In this document: positions 1 to 7,381 of the stretch, piece after piece
Layout: each line of letters opens with the position of its first letter
Position numbering within the stretch: position 1 is the stretch's first letter
From: Streptomyces albiflavescens
GTDB lineage: Bacteria; Actinomycetota; Actinomycetes; Streptomycetales; Streptomycetaceae
NCBI RefSeq assembly: GCF_014645835.1
Contig: NZ_BMMM01000005.1
Location: forward strand, 221,493 to 285,492
Direction of reading: 5' to 3'
DNA length: 64,000 nucleotides
Made by a program: the position numbers and the translations under genes
Notes under the pieces: model-generated
Seen by the model: only the letters and a program-made list of their open reading frames with translations
What the model was told of the DNA's origin: nothing
Database searches by the model: none

Positions 1-174
1 TTCCCGTTCCCGTTCCCGTTGCCGTTGCCGTTGCCGTTCCCGTTGCCGTTGCCGTTGCCGTTCCCGTTGCCGTTCCCGTTCCCGTTGCCGTTCCCGTTCC
101 CGTTCCCGTTGCCGTTCCCGTTGCCGTTCCCGTTCCCGTTCCCGTTCCCGTTCCCGTTCCCGTTGCCATTGCCC
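1..174. repeat. Hexanucleotide tandem repeat coding for (Gly-Asn)n
   Basis: About 29 copies of a 6-bp unit, written on the plus strand as ttcccg or ttgccg, run from the window edge to about position 174. On the minus strand the units read as Gly-Asn with the Gly codon alternating irregularly between GGG and GGC while AAC is invariant. The third-base variation shows that the dipeptide is kept while the DNA has diverged a little. Copy number could vary by slippage. Confidence 0.9.
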
Positions 175-323
175 TGGTGGGCGTGGTGGGCTATGACCAT
201 GTGCGGCTGCGCCGTCGGGGCAGCGGCGAAGGCGCCGGTGGCGGGCAGCATCACACCGCCCGCGGCCAGAGCGGTCGAGGCGGCAAGCATCAGGAAACGA
301 CGGCGCTTATTGCTGGAATTCAT
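1..323 (-). CDS. Secreted Gly-Asn repeat protein, partial (3' end outside window)
   Basis: The frame opens at ATG 323 with a strong GGAGGAG ribosome binding site just upstream and stays open to the window edge, so only the first 107 codons are visible. Residues 1-34 form a clear signal peptide: MNSSNKRRR, a hydrophobic core rich in Ala/Leu, then ATGAFA-AAP as a probable cleavage site. A short linker ends in HHAHQ, and from about residue 50 the protein is an unbroken run of Gly-Asn dipeptides, at least 29 of them. Gly-Asn tracts of this kind suggest an exported, unstructured or cell-surface protein. Function is not known to me. It is not an obvious chaplin, because no Cys or chaplin motif is visible in the part seen. 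Confidence 0.8.
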   Translation of the reverse strand, partial: MNSSNKRRRFLMLAASTALAAGGVMLPATGAFAAAPTAQPHMVIAHHAHQGNGNGNGNGNGNGNGNGNGNGNGNGNGNGNGNGNGNGNGNGNGNGNGNGNGNGNGNG

Positions 324-1202
324 GGAGTTTCTCCTCCGGTGAGAAATGATGAAAGGGGCTGTCGAACGACCCCGACCGACGCGCGGGCCGTTCTCCGGCG
401 GGACACATATCCCGCACAACACATCGCCAGCGCTTTACCCGACAATGCGGTGGGCCACCTGATCTGCGTGAACCCATGCCTCCATTAGCACCCGGCAAGA
501 AAAACCCGTCACGCCCCTACATCTCGGGACTTGACAAAAGGAGAGAATGCCGATAACCGGCACGAACACCCGGCACCACGACAACACATCACCGCCGGAC
601 AGCACACCGGCACAAACGAAGAAGCACCCACGCCCCACGCCACCGCCCCCACCCCGGGCACCCGCAGCACCCACCCGTCCCGGCCCGCCCATCACCTGCC
701 AGACCCACCCGGTCACCGACCCGCACCACACCCCCCACCCGGGATCTCCAGCGCCCCTACACACGACAGCATCGAAGCGGAAGCCGCACACACCCGGCAT
801 TGGGCCCATCCGCCCCCGCCGCCCGGGACGCCGCCTGCAGACAACCGGCCACACCAGCAACCGGCCCGCACCACCGTCACCGCCCACACGGCATCCACCC
901 ACCAGACCACCCCCGCCACAGCGCCGGGCCCGCACGGCGCCCCGGCCGGGGCGCCGGCCGGCACCAGCGGGTGGCCGCCCCCACACGTCCCGGCCGGACG
1001 GATACCACCGCCCATTCGCCTGGAGCGGCACCGTCTCCACAACCGCGACGGCGTCCGCGACACCTACCAGTCCATGGCCGACGTCCTGGCCCAGCTGACC
1101 TGAACGGCCCCGGACGCGGTCCTGTCTGTAGGGTCCGCGACTTCGTTGGCAATGAAGGCAGTTCGTTAGCAGTGGATTAGCAAATCCGCGATCCCGTTGA
1201 CA
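324..1202. other. Low-complexity Pro/Thr/His-coding stretch without a convincing gene
   Basis: This stretch is very C-rich on the plus strand and gives several overlapping open frames. The best candidates are 531-1103 (TTG start) and 547-1098 (ATG preceded by AAAGGAGAG). Both are almost entirely Pro, Thr, His, Ala and Arg. Only the last 25 or so codons of the 531 frame look like an ordinary protein (LERHRLHN, then TYQSMADVLAQLT), so a decayed gene is possible. Near 1142-1170 and 1193-1222 there is an imperfect direct repeat beginning CGTTGGCAATGA / CGTTGACAATGA, just before and over the next small gene's start. Confidence 0.35.
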
Positions 1203-1376
1203 ATGACTACGTTCAGTAGCGATCCCCTTCGAAGCTCTTTCGATAGCGAGTCCGAGATCCACGGCGGCGAGCGCGAACAGGCCCTCGTGGCGTTGGGCGT
1301 GGACGTGGAGCTGTACCTGGAGGCAGGGGGAATCCTGCGGATCTCGCCGAGGTCGGATGGCGGGAACCTCCGTTGA
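1203..1376 (+). CDS. Small protein of 57 residues, function unknown
   Basis: An ATG frame of 57 codons ends 24 bp before the HTH gene that follows on the same strand. The product is acidic and reads like a genuine small Streptomyces protein: MTTFSSDP at the start, then REQALVALGVDVELYLEAGG and a Gly/Arg-rich tail. No membrane segment, Cys or signal peptide is seen, and I recognise no family. There is no good Shine-Dalgarno sequence; the ATG sits inside one copy of an imperfect direct repeat. Its position directly upstream suggests it may be co-transcribed with the regulator, but that is inference. Confidence 0.45.
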   Translation: MTTFSSDPLRSSFDSESEIHGGEREQALVALGVDVELYLEAGGILRISPRSDGGNLR

Positions 1377-1400
1377 CCTCCCTGTCATGGCCACCACAGG

Positions 1401-2342
1401 ATGGAAGTCATGGGAAACACGGGGGAGTTGTCGCCGTACGAGGCCCAGGACGCTGCTGGCTTTGTCGCGTCGATGCAGAGGCTCAAGGTGCGCTCGGGGC
1501 TGACCTACCGCGAGCTGGAGGAACGGGCCGCGCTGAGCGGTGACGTGCTGGCGCGCAGCACGCTTGCCGACGTCCTACAGCGGTCCAGCCTGCCGCGGCC
1601 CGAAGTGGTTGCCGCGTTCGTCCGCGCCTGCGGGCAGGGGCACCGGGTCGGTGACTGGCTGGATGCCCGGACACGGATCGCCTCCCGCATCGCCGCTGGG
1701 ACAGTCACGTCATCCGGGTCCGAGGACGGGGCCGAGAGCCCACCGGACGCCGCGGAAGCCGTGGGTGTGCGGTCACGTCCGACGGCGTTCCGTACGACCG
1801 GCTTCGTGGCCGCGGTCATGGTCCCGCTGTTCGCCCTGATCGCCTGGGGGCTGCTCCTCGACAACCCCGACACCCCGGGGAAACGGGTTGTCCCTGCCAC
1901 CGGGTGGGTCACGATCCGTCCCTCCCGTACACCCGACCTCTGCCTGACCGACGGACGCGACCGCGCCGGCGCCTATGCGAACGCGGTCGCGGTCCAACTT
2001 CCCTGCGTCCAGGCCACCGTGCCCCGCACCTACCTCGAACCGGCTGGCGAAGACCTGTACCGCATCCAGTGGCACCACCCCCAGGAGGGAAAGGGCTGCC
2101 TGACGGTCATGAGCACCGGCCCGGTCAAAGGCATGCTGGAACCCCGGAACGACTGCGTCCACGCCACTCTGTTCCACCTGGTCACCGCCGGCACCCGAAA
2201 CGCGGGCGAGTACCTGATCCGCCCGGGCAACAGCAGCCGGTGCATTGGAATCGTCGACGAGGACACCGCAGAAGGGGCGGAAGCCGTCGAGGAACGGTGC
2301 ACGGGCGGTGCCGGTCAACGGTTCCTCGTGCGGGAGGGCTGA
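1401..2342 (+). CDS. Membrane-anchored XRE-type helix-turn-helix protein with secreted-type C-terminal domain
   Basis: The product is 313 residues with three parts. Residues 10-95 are the helix-turn-helix module common in Streptomyces (a SGLTYRELEERAA recognition segment, then LADVLQ and RPEVVAAFVRACG). Residues about 134-153 form one membrane segment (TGFVAAVMVPLFALIAWGLLL). The rest, about 165-313, has four Cys and resembles a small beta-trefoil/ricin-like extracellular domain (LCLTDGRD near 177, SSRCIGIVDED near 275, CTGGAGQRF at the end). The layout suggests a cytoplasmic DNA-binding or adaptor domain tethered to an outside sensor, which is inference. A second in-frame ATG at 1410 is better placed behind AGGATGGAAG and may be the true start. 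Confidence 0.7.
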   Translation: MEVMGNTGELSPYEAQDAAGFVASMQRLKVRSGLTYRELEERAALSGDVLARSTLADVLQRSSLPRPEVVAAFVRACGQGHRVGDWLDARTRIASRIAAGTVTSSGSEDGAESPPDAAEAVGVRSRPTAFRTTGFVAAVMVPLFALIAWGLLLDNPDTPGKRVVPATGWVTIRPSRTPDLCLTDGRDRAGAYANAVAVQLPCVQATVPRTYLEPAGEDLYRIQWHHPQEGKGCLTVMSTGPVKGMLEPRNDCVHATLFHLVTAGTRNAGEYLIRPGNSSRCIGIVDEDTAEGAEAVEERCTGGAGQRFLVREG

Positions 2343-2550
2343 GAACCGGGCAATGGAGTACAGGTTGTCCCGGACGAGCCTCTGACCAGGCCGGACAGTC
2401 GTCCGTTGTCCGGGACAGCCGACAGCTCTTGTCTCACCCTCAATCCTCTCAGCAGCATCGGTACTGCCCGATCGGGCACAACCATTCACCACCGGGGCGG
2501 GGTTGTAGGGCGGCTGCGGTTGCTCGTCCCGCCACCGAGAAGAGGTAGAC

Positions 2551-3006
2551 ATGACCAATCAGCGAACCCTTATACGCATCGCCGGAGCCGCTGTGGCCGC
2601 TTTCGGCGCCGTGGTGGGGCTTACTGGGCAGGCACAGGCTGTGAGTTACGAGCTGTCCTGGTTTCGTACGGCAAATTCGAGCCAGGGGGCACTGGCGGAG
2701 GGCGCCCTCCTGTACCCGAGCTCGGGGTGCGGCTACACGAAGATCAAGGACCCCGACAATCCCTACATGAACTCGGTCAGCGACACCGACGCGGACGGGA
2801 ACGGCGCGATCGCCTACATCGGCTACATCCCGTGCAACAGCACCACGGGACATATCGTCGAGAAGAAGCTGGCCAGTGTCGCAGGCGAAGGCAACAGCGC
2901 AGAACTTCCCACGACCACCTACTACAACGTCAGGTGGGCCGCCGTGCGGGTATGCGAGTACAGGGGGACGAATCAGCACATCGACTGCGGCGGCTGGGCA
3001 AACTGA
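2551..3006 (+). CDS. Small secreted protein, function unknown
   Basis: The product is 151 residues. A Sec-type signal peptide covers about residues 1-30 (MTNQRTLIRI, an Ala/Val/Gly core, AQA cleavage site). The mature part is hydrophilic and has four Cys (SSGCGYTK, IPCNST, RVCEYR and HIDCGGW), consistent with two disulfides in an exported domain. The start is supported by an AGAAGAGG ribosome binding site. It is followed by a strong stem-loop at 3041-3071 and then by the remains of another secreted-protein gene, so this is a small neighbourhood of exported proteins. I do not recognise a family. Confidence 0.65.
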   Translation: MTNQRTLIRIAGAAVAAFGAVVGLTGQAQAVSYELSWFRTANSSQGALAEGALLYPSSGCGYTKIKDPDNPYMNSVSDTDADGNGAIAYIGYIPCNSTTGHIVEKKLASVAGEGNSAELPTTTYYNVRWAAVRVCEYRGTNQHIDCGGWAN

Positions 3007-3040
3007 CGGCCGTCATCAGCGGTCGACCTGCGGCAGTTCC

Positions 3041-3071
3041 GGCCCGTGCCGCCAGTCCGGCGGCACGGGCC
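3041..3071 (+). terminator. Perfect 13-bp stem-loop after the secreted-protein gene
   Basis: GGCCCGTGCCGCC (3041-3053) and GGCGGCACGGGCC (3059-3071) pair perfectly around a 5-nt loop. It lies 35 bp past the stop at 3006 and has no T-run, as is usual for Streptomyces terminators. Confidence 0.65.
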
Positions 3072-3139
3072 CCTCAGATCGTCTCGCTGTAGCGGCTCCG
3101 GCCTTCTCCGTCACCGCAACATCACTCGAAAGGAAAGCA

Positions 3140-3423
3140 ACGCGTCTACGTCATCCCCTCGCCGGTGCCGCGATCGGGGTCCTGCCCATCGCCGGTGCCG
3201 CGACCGCGCCTGCGAGCGCCGCCCACGCTGAGCCCCTCCATGCGGCAGCCAGCGACTGGGTCCCCAACCAGTGGAACCAGGGCAGCCCCGGAGCCCGCAC
3301 CACGGCCAACGCCGTCTCCCACGACGGCCCATACAGCAAGTGCTCCGGCGACAGCATCGGCGCTCGCTGGATCACCCCGAACTGTGTCTACAAGAACTCC
3401 TTCGACCGCTCTTTGCCGACTCT
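3140..3423 (+). pseudogene. Broken secreted-protein gene (ACG in place of start, interrupted 3' end)
   Basis: The frame beginning at ACG 3140 codes for RLRHPLAGAAIGVLPIAGAA followed by an APASAAHA-type signal-peptidase site and a mature part containing DWVPNQWNQGSP, CSGDSIGARW and NCVYKNSF. An AAGGAAAGC ribosome binding site is correctly placed for a start codon exactly where ACG stands, so the start looks mutated from ATG. No ATG, GTG or TTG is suitably placed nearby. The coding sequence runs straight into the repeated ends of the element at 3424-4161, which appears to have interrupted it. Two Cys remain. Family unknown. Confidence 0.6.
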
Positions 3424-3502
3424 TGTCGGCGGTCACGCAATTCCCCAGTCTCGGCCGCTTCAGCGTCACGTAATTCCCCACCCGCGCGGTCACGATTCCC
3501 CA
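3424..3502 (+). repeat. Left terminal repeats of the 3.4-4.2 kb element (three copies)
   Basis: Three copies of GGTCACGnAATTCCCCA in direct orientation, at 3431, 3464 and 3487, with the third lacking two bases. They face the copies at 4114-4155. Confidence 0.75.
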
Positions 3503-3556
3503 TGGGGACGGCGGACTCGGACGCAGCCCCAAGGACCCGACCGGTGAGCCAAGCGC

Positions 3557-4078
3557 CTAGCGTCCGGGCCGGTCCACGTTCCACTCCGGCGGCAGGACGG
3601 CGTCGCAGAAGACGCAGACGAAGTCCTGCTCTCGCACGATATTGAGCTGCTGGCAGGCGGGGCAGCGTCGGAACACCACCTCATGCGTGAAGCCGGACGG
3701 GCGAACGATCCCGGCCTGGTCCAGGGCCTCGGCGAGGGCCGGCCACGAGCTGACGTCCGGGCAATAGCCGGTCGACTGGTTGCTCACCTCGTTGACCGCC
3801 CACCGCCCGGACTCCTCGCGGAAACTGATCTCACCGGCGCACAGGACCGCTTCCCCACCAGCACACACCATGTGCTCACTGCGGCGCGGCGCAAGCCGCA
3901 GGGCCCCGGTCTGATCGACAACGAAGGTGAAGGGCTCGGACAACTCCTCTGCTGTCCGAGCTGAAGCCCACTCGCCGAAGTCTGCCGTCGAACGCATCTG
4001 ACCACCGCCGCCCGGTCGGACGAGACTCCTCAAGTCGGCCGGACCGACATAACGATAGATCCACCCCCGCATGGTCAT
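3557..4078 (-). CDS. Passenger protein with C-terminal CxxC/CxxC zinc ribbon, function unknown
   Basis: The product is about 173 residues. The N-terminal two thirds begin MTMRGWIYRYVGPADLRSLV and have no membrane segment or signal. The C-terminal part has CPAC followed 14 residues later by CVFC, a four-Cys zinc-ribbon pattern, then PPEW. ATG 4078 has an AGG 9 nt upstream; ATG 4072 (MRGWIYRYV) is an equally possible start. It is the only gene between the inverted repeated ends of the 3424-4161 element, so it is a passenger rather than a transposase. I do not recognise the family; a nucleic-acid or protein-binding role is possible from the ribbon alone. Confidence 0.65.
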   Translation of the reverse strand: MTMRGWIYRYVGPADLRSLVRPGGGGQMRSTADFGEWASARTAEELSEPFTFVVDQTGALRLAPRRSEHMVCAGGEAVLCAGEISFREESGRWAVNEVSNQSTGYCPDVSSWPALAEALDQAGIVRPSGFTHEVVFRRCPACQQLNIVREQDFVCVFCDAVLPPEWNVDRPGR

Positions 4079-4113
4079 GCTCGCCAACCTAGACGAGCAC
4101 CGAGGCGAGGACC

Positions 4114-4161
4114 TGGGGAATTACGTGACCGCAGGGATCGGGAATTACGTGACCGTCGACA
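4114..4161 (-). repeat. Right terminal repeats of the 3.4-4.2 kb element (two copies)
   Basis: Two copies of TGGGGAATTACGTGACCG-type sequence, inverted relative to the left-end copies, followed by TCGACA at the presumed right terminus. Confidence 0.75.
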
Positions 4162-4423
4162 GCTCTGTACGTCACGGCTGCGACACCACGTCGACCGCGT
4201 CCAATGGTCATCGCCGGCGGGCCGGACAGCCGGCGCGTGTTCGGCGGTGCTGCGGGTGCTCGCGCCGCGGTGGGTTCCCAGTCAGGATGCCTGCCGCATC
4301 AGAAGGGGCCCTGGAGGTAGCTGGATGCCCTTCTGTGGCCCTGCCGTGTGCAGGCCCCCGGGCGGTGCCGACCGGAGGCCTGCGTGCTGTGCGGGAGGGG
4401 CAGGGCAGCAGGTCGAGGTCGGC

Positions 4424-5410
4424 TTACTGTGTCGCCGGCACTGTCGCCTGGTATGTGAGGATCTCCGTCCCGTTGCCCTCGTCGCCGTTGTCCGGTGCTA
4501 CCCACATGGTCAGCTTGTTTCCGTCGTCCTTGATCTTGAAGGGGTTGCGGGTGGCCACGTGGCCGGCCGTGGACCACTGCTGGAAGGGCACCTCGTGCAA
4601 CAGCTCGTGAGTGTGCACGTCGAGCAGGCCGATGCCGCCGAGTTCGTACGTGGCGGTGGCACCGCCGGCGGAGGGGGTCTGGGGGAGGTTGGTGATGCCG
4701 CCGCAGATCATCTTGTGGGCGGGCAAGCTCTGGCAGTCCTGGTAGTCGATGAAGTGGCCGGGGTTGTCCCAGGAGGCGAGCTGCTTGCCGGCCAGGTTCC
4801 ACTCGACGAAGCGGCGGGAGCCCCAGGTCTGGCCGACGAGGTGGCCGGTGGCCTGGTCGCGGACGACACCGCCGATGTGGTCGTCGACCGTGAACTGCTT
4901 ATGGACCTCCAGGGTCTTCGCGTCGATGCGGTACATGATGGCCGCGCTGTTGGGCCGGTACTCGGCGACCGGCACCCACACCGAGGTGCCGTCGAAGTCG
5001 ATGCCGGAGGGGTGGTACATGTCGCCCTCACCAAGGACGATGTCCTTCTGCAGGTTCCCCTTGCGGTCGATCACGAAGACGTGGCCGATGCCCTTGCCCG
5101 GCGAGCGGTCGTAACGCCCCTGCGGGACGGGGTACTTGACTGTCGGCTCGAGGATCTGCACGGAGGACAGGAAGATGAGGTCGCCGGCGAAAGCGATGCC
5201 CTCCGTGTGGTACGTCGGGAACTTCAGCTGGAGCTTGCCGACCAGATTCCAGGCGGTGCCACGGGTCACCGCGGTGAAGTCGGAGGCCACGCCGCCGGCA
5301 GGCCTGCTCGGAGCGGCGGTGGCGGCGGTCGCCACGCCCCCGGCCACGAGCGCCAGGGATGCGGCCGCGACAGCCATGCGTCGGGTCATTGGGATGTTCG
5401 TGATCTTCAC
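4424..5410 (-). CDS. Exported DUF6454-type beta-propeller-like protein
   Basis: The product is 328 residues. GTG 5410 is chosen because CAAGAGG lies six bases upstream; the ATG at 5389 has no ribosome binding site. Residues 1-35 are a signal peptide (MTRRMAVAAASLALVAGG core, ATAAPS cleavage region). The mature protein has repeated short strand motifs: YHTEGIAFAGD, GHVFVIDRKGN, MYHPSGIDFDG, GGVVRDQATGHL, IDYQDCQ, ELGGIGLLDV. This matches what I recall of the DUF6454 family of actinobacterial secreted proteins with a propeller-like fold and no assigned reaction. It is transcribed alone, with the element on one side and an integrase relic on the other. Confidence 0.75.
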   Translation of the reverse strand: MKITNIPMTRRMAVAAASLALVAGGVATAATAAPSRPAGGVASDFTAVTRGTAWNLVGKLQLKFPTYHTEGIAFAGDLIFLSSVQILEPTVKYPVPQGRYDRSPGKGIGHVFVIDRKGNLQKDIVLGEGDMYHPSGIDFDGTSVWVPVAEYRPNSAAIMYRIDAKTLEVHKQFTVDDHIGGVVRDQATGHLVGQTWGSRRFVEWNLAGKQLASWDNPGHFIDYQDCQSLPAHKMICGGITNLPQTPSAGGATATYELGGIGLLDVHTHELLHEVPFQQWSTAGHVATRNPFKIKDDGNKLTMWVAPDNGDEGNGTEILTYQATVPATQ

Positions 5411-5612
5411 GATGAACCTCTTGCTGTGGTTGTGCCCCCGGGACCCGGCGAATCTATGTTCGGGCCGTGAATGCCCTATGACGTGAACTGCAATGGTCGC
5501 CGAACCGCGCGTTGCAACGCCTCTCCACGGAGATCGGACTGAGCACACCACTTCGCCTCATCGCAGGGGACCGCCGAATCTCAGGCCACCGACTGAATTC
5601 GATACCGCGCGA

Positions 5613-5655
5613 GCCGCCTTTCAGCAGGTCAGCACATTCCATCGGTGCCTCGAAG
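5613..5655 (+). repeat. Dispersed repeat, copy A
   Basis: GCCGCCTTTCAGCAGGTCAGC followed by ACATTCCATCGGTGCCTCGA. The same about 43-bp sequence returns at 50739-50780 (copy B) and 58130-58170 (copy C) with a few substitutions. Here it lies directly before the integrase relic. Confidence 0.6.
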
Positions 5656-5673
5656 TGAGCGAGGCCCGTAAGG

Positions 5674-6785
5674 GTGCGGCACCTGGAGCGGTACCTGGTG
5701 TCGCGCCGGGAGACGTGCAGTGAGAAGACCGCCCGTAAGAATTTGCAGGAACTGCTGCTGCTCGTGAAGGAGTTGCCCGGCCAGGACCGTCTTCACGGCG
5801 CCCTGGCGGACTATCTCGGCCAGCACGGTCACGGGGCGGATGCCCGGTCGAGCGGCCGACCCGGCTACTCCGATCGCGAGCTGTCGGCCATCGTCACCGC
5901 AGCCCGCTCGGACGTGGTGGCCATCCGCGACCGAGTCGCCGCCGGCGAGCGGCCGCTGGAGCGGTTCCTCACCGATTCCGCAGGCCTGCCCGAGGCCGAA
6001 CGGGAGCAGGGCGCCCGGCTTGAGGTGATGGCCCGTACCGGCCGGGTCCAGGTCGACTACCGACGGCTGTCAGCGGGCGAGTACCCGGCGGTCTGCTACG
6101 CGACGGCCCGGCAGCTGTTCATGGTCGACGAGGATCTCACCCCGCTGATGATCTACGCGGCGGTGCTGTCCGGCCGGAACCTGGAGAAGCTGAAGGAGCT
6201 GCCCGCCGAGCACCGTCTCCTGGAGGGCCGGGCGGTGGCGGTGACCCTGACCAAGCGCCGGCGGGGCAAGGCCAACTCGCGTACCAGCGTGCACTGGAGC
6301 GTGGACGACGATCCAGGCCGCCAGCTGAGGACGACCGGCGGCTTCTACCCGCTGTTGCACCGGATGATGGCGCGCAGCCGGGCGTTGTCCTCACGGCATC
6401 GTTGTGGTCAATCTGGGCGGCAACGGCCACGGGGCCGTCAAAAACGCGTCGACCAGCGGGCACACCGGCCCGTTCGACACCGAACTGGCCCCGCAGCCAC
6501 CGGCTCGGCCAGTGGGCGGCCCGCCACGGCCTGGTCGGCGACGACGCGGCACTCCTTCATATGCGGCTCACCCAGATCAGGACAACGGTCGAAGCCCGCA
6601 CGGCCAAGAAGGTCGGCGGTCACCTGCCCTCCGCGCGGCTGACCAACACCGCCAACGTGGGCGGCTCCAATGATCGCCCACGATCTACGCCGGATACGCC
6701 AGCCCCGCGTCGGACTCGGCTTGGGATGTCGCCACGGCCGTGAACGTCAGGACTCTGGAGCGCTCACGAGCAAGCGCACGCGCGA
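5674..6785 (+). pseudogene. Decayed tyrosine-type integrase/recombinase
   Basis: The first frame (5674 to about 6392) has MRHLERYLVSRRETCS, a helical N-terminal part, then DLTPLMIYAAVLSGRNLEKL, and breaks after MARSRALS. The protein continues in a second frame (VVVNLGGNGHGAVKN near 6405), a third (GDDAALLHMRLTQIRTTVEAR and GGHLPSARLTNTANV near 6537-6670), and again another (YAGYASPASDSAWDVATAVN near 6690). At least three frameshifts therefore separate pieces of one open sequence. The pieces resemble large actinobacterial site-specific integrases whose C-terminus reads TVEAR and TNT shortly before the end. No intact catalytic Arg-His-Arg-Tyr set can be assembled. A dead relic. Confidence 0.65.
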
Positions 6786-6810
6786 TTCGCTCGATTCCAT
6801 CGTCTTCGCA

Positions 6811-6852
6811 CTTGAATCAAGCGCGTTGATCCGGCATTGTGCTTGAAACAAG
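6811..6852. promoter_or_regulatory. Two CTTGAAnCAAG palindromes, candidate operators of the Lrp-type gene
   Basis: CTTGAATCAAG (6811-6821) and CTTGAAACAAG (6842-6852) are near-identical 11-bp palindromes with centres 31 bp apart, about three helical turns. They lie 38-79 bp before the Lrp-type start codon. Lrp/AsnC proteins usually bind several spaced copies of such a site, so autoregulation is likely. Confidence 0.55.
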
Positions 6853-6889
6853 CGCAACGCCTGCCGTTCACGCAGGAGAGAGGTGCTGC

Positions 6890-7330
6890 ATGGACGACAT
6901 CGACCGGGCCATCCTGCGGGAGCTGCAGGTCGACGGCCGGATCCCTTACGCCGATCTAGGGCCGAAGGTGGGGTTGTCACCCTCGGCCGCGAGGCTCCGG
7001 CTGCAGCGGCTGATCGACACCAAGGCGGTCCAGGTCGTCGGAGTGACCGACCCGATGACCATGGGTCAGCAGACGATGGCACTCCTGGGCTTGCGCATCG
7101 ACGGCGATCCCCGGGCGGTCGCCGATGAACTGTCCCGGCACGACGAAGTCGTGTACACGGTCCTGACGGCCGGCGGCTTCGACCTGTTCGCGGAGGTCGT
7201 GTGCAGTCAGCCTCGGGATCTTCTGGACTTCATCAACGACGTCGTGCGGCCCGTCGAGGGTGTCGCATCCGTGGAGAACTTCCCCTACTTCGCGATTCAC
7301 ACTCACCGCTTCTTGTGGCACGTCGACTGA
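6890..7330 (+). CDS. Lrp/AsnC-family transcriptional regulator
   Basis: The product is 146 residues. Residues 1-50 are the AsnC-type winged helix (MDDIDRAILRELQVDGR, then LGPKVGLSPSAARLRLQRL), residues 65-146 the RAM ligand-binding domain (VVYTVLTAGGFDLFAEVVC, and EGVASVENFPYFAIH). Size and layout match the family, whose members sense amino acids or related compounds. ATG 6890 has GAGAGG six bases upstream; a longer frame starting at TTG 6839 has no such support and would cover the palindromes. The neighbouring amino-group enzyme gene starts 52 bp downstream on the same strand and is the likely target together with its own gene. Confidence 0.85.
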   Translation: MDDIDRAILRELQVDGRIPYADLGPKVGLSPSAARLRLQRLIDTKAVQVVGVTDPMTMGQQTMALLGLRIDGDPRAVADELSRHDEVVYTVLTAGGFDLFAEVVCSQPRDLLDFINDVVRPVEGVASVENFPYFAIHTHRFLWHVD

Positions 7331-7381
7331 GGCATCCGAGCGTCCCAGCCCTGCTTGCCCGCACCAGCCGAGGAACCCTGC

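Larger units (their letters stand above)
3424..4161. mobile_element. Small putative element with IS21-like repeated ends and a passenger gene, no transposase
   Basis: The left end begins TGTCGGCGGTCACGCAATTCC and the right end, read inward on the other strand, begins TGTCGACGGTCACGTAATTCC, an inverted match of about 21 bp with two or three differences. Within each end the core GGTCACGTAATTCCCCA recurs: at 3431-3447, 3464-3480 and (shortened) 3487-3502 on the left, at 4114-4131 and 4140-4155 on the right in opposite orientation. Ends starting with TG and carrying several internal copies of one motif are typical of IS21-family elements. The only gene inside is the minus-strand zinc-ribbon gene; no IstA/IstB-like sequence is present. 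It would therefore have to be mobilised in trans. GCTCT occurs at 3408-3412 and 4162-4166, but the left copy is offset from the end, so a target duplication is not proven. Confidence 0.6.

Noticed and set aside
1..174. Regular repeat at the window start considered as CRISPR or noncoding satellite
   Set aside because: The unit is 6 bp without spacers, and on the minus strand it is in frame with a signal peptide and a strong ribosome binding site, so it is a coding repeat.
435..1397. Long minus-strand open frame of 320 codons
   Set aside because: Gly/Arg/Val-rich composition typical of the antisense of C-rich DNA, no ribosome binding site, overlaps two plus-strand reading frames.
3424..3502. 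Repeats considered as an operator array for the zinc-ribbon gene
   Set aside because: Matching inverted copies at 4114-4155, beyond the other side of the gene, make element ends more likely; not fully excluded.
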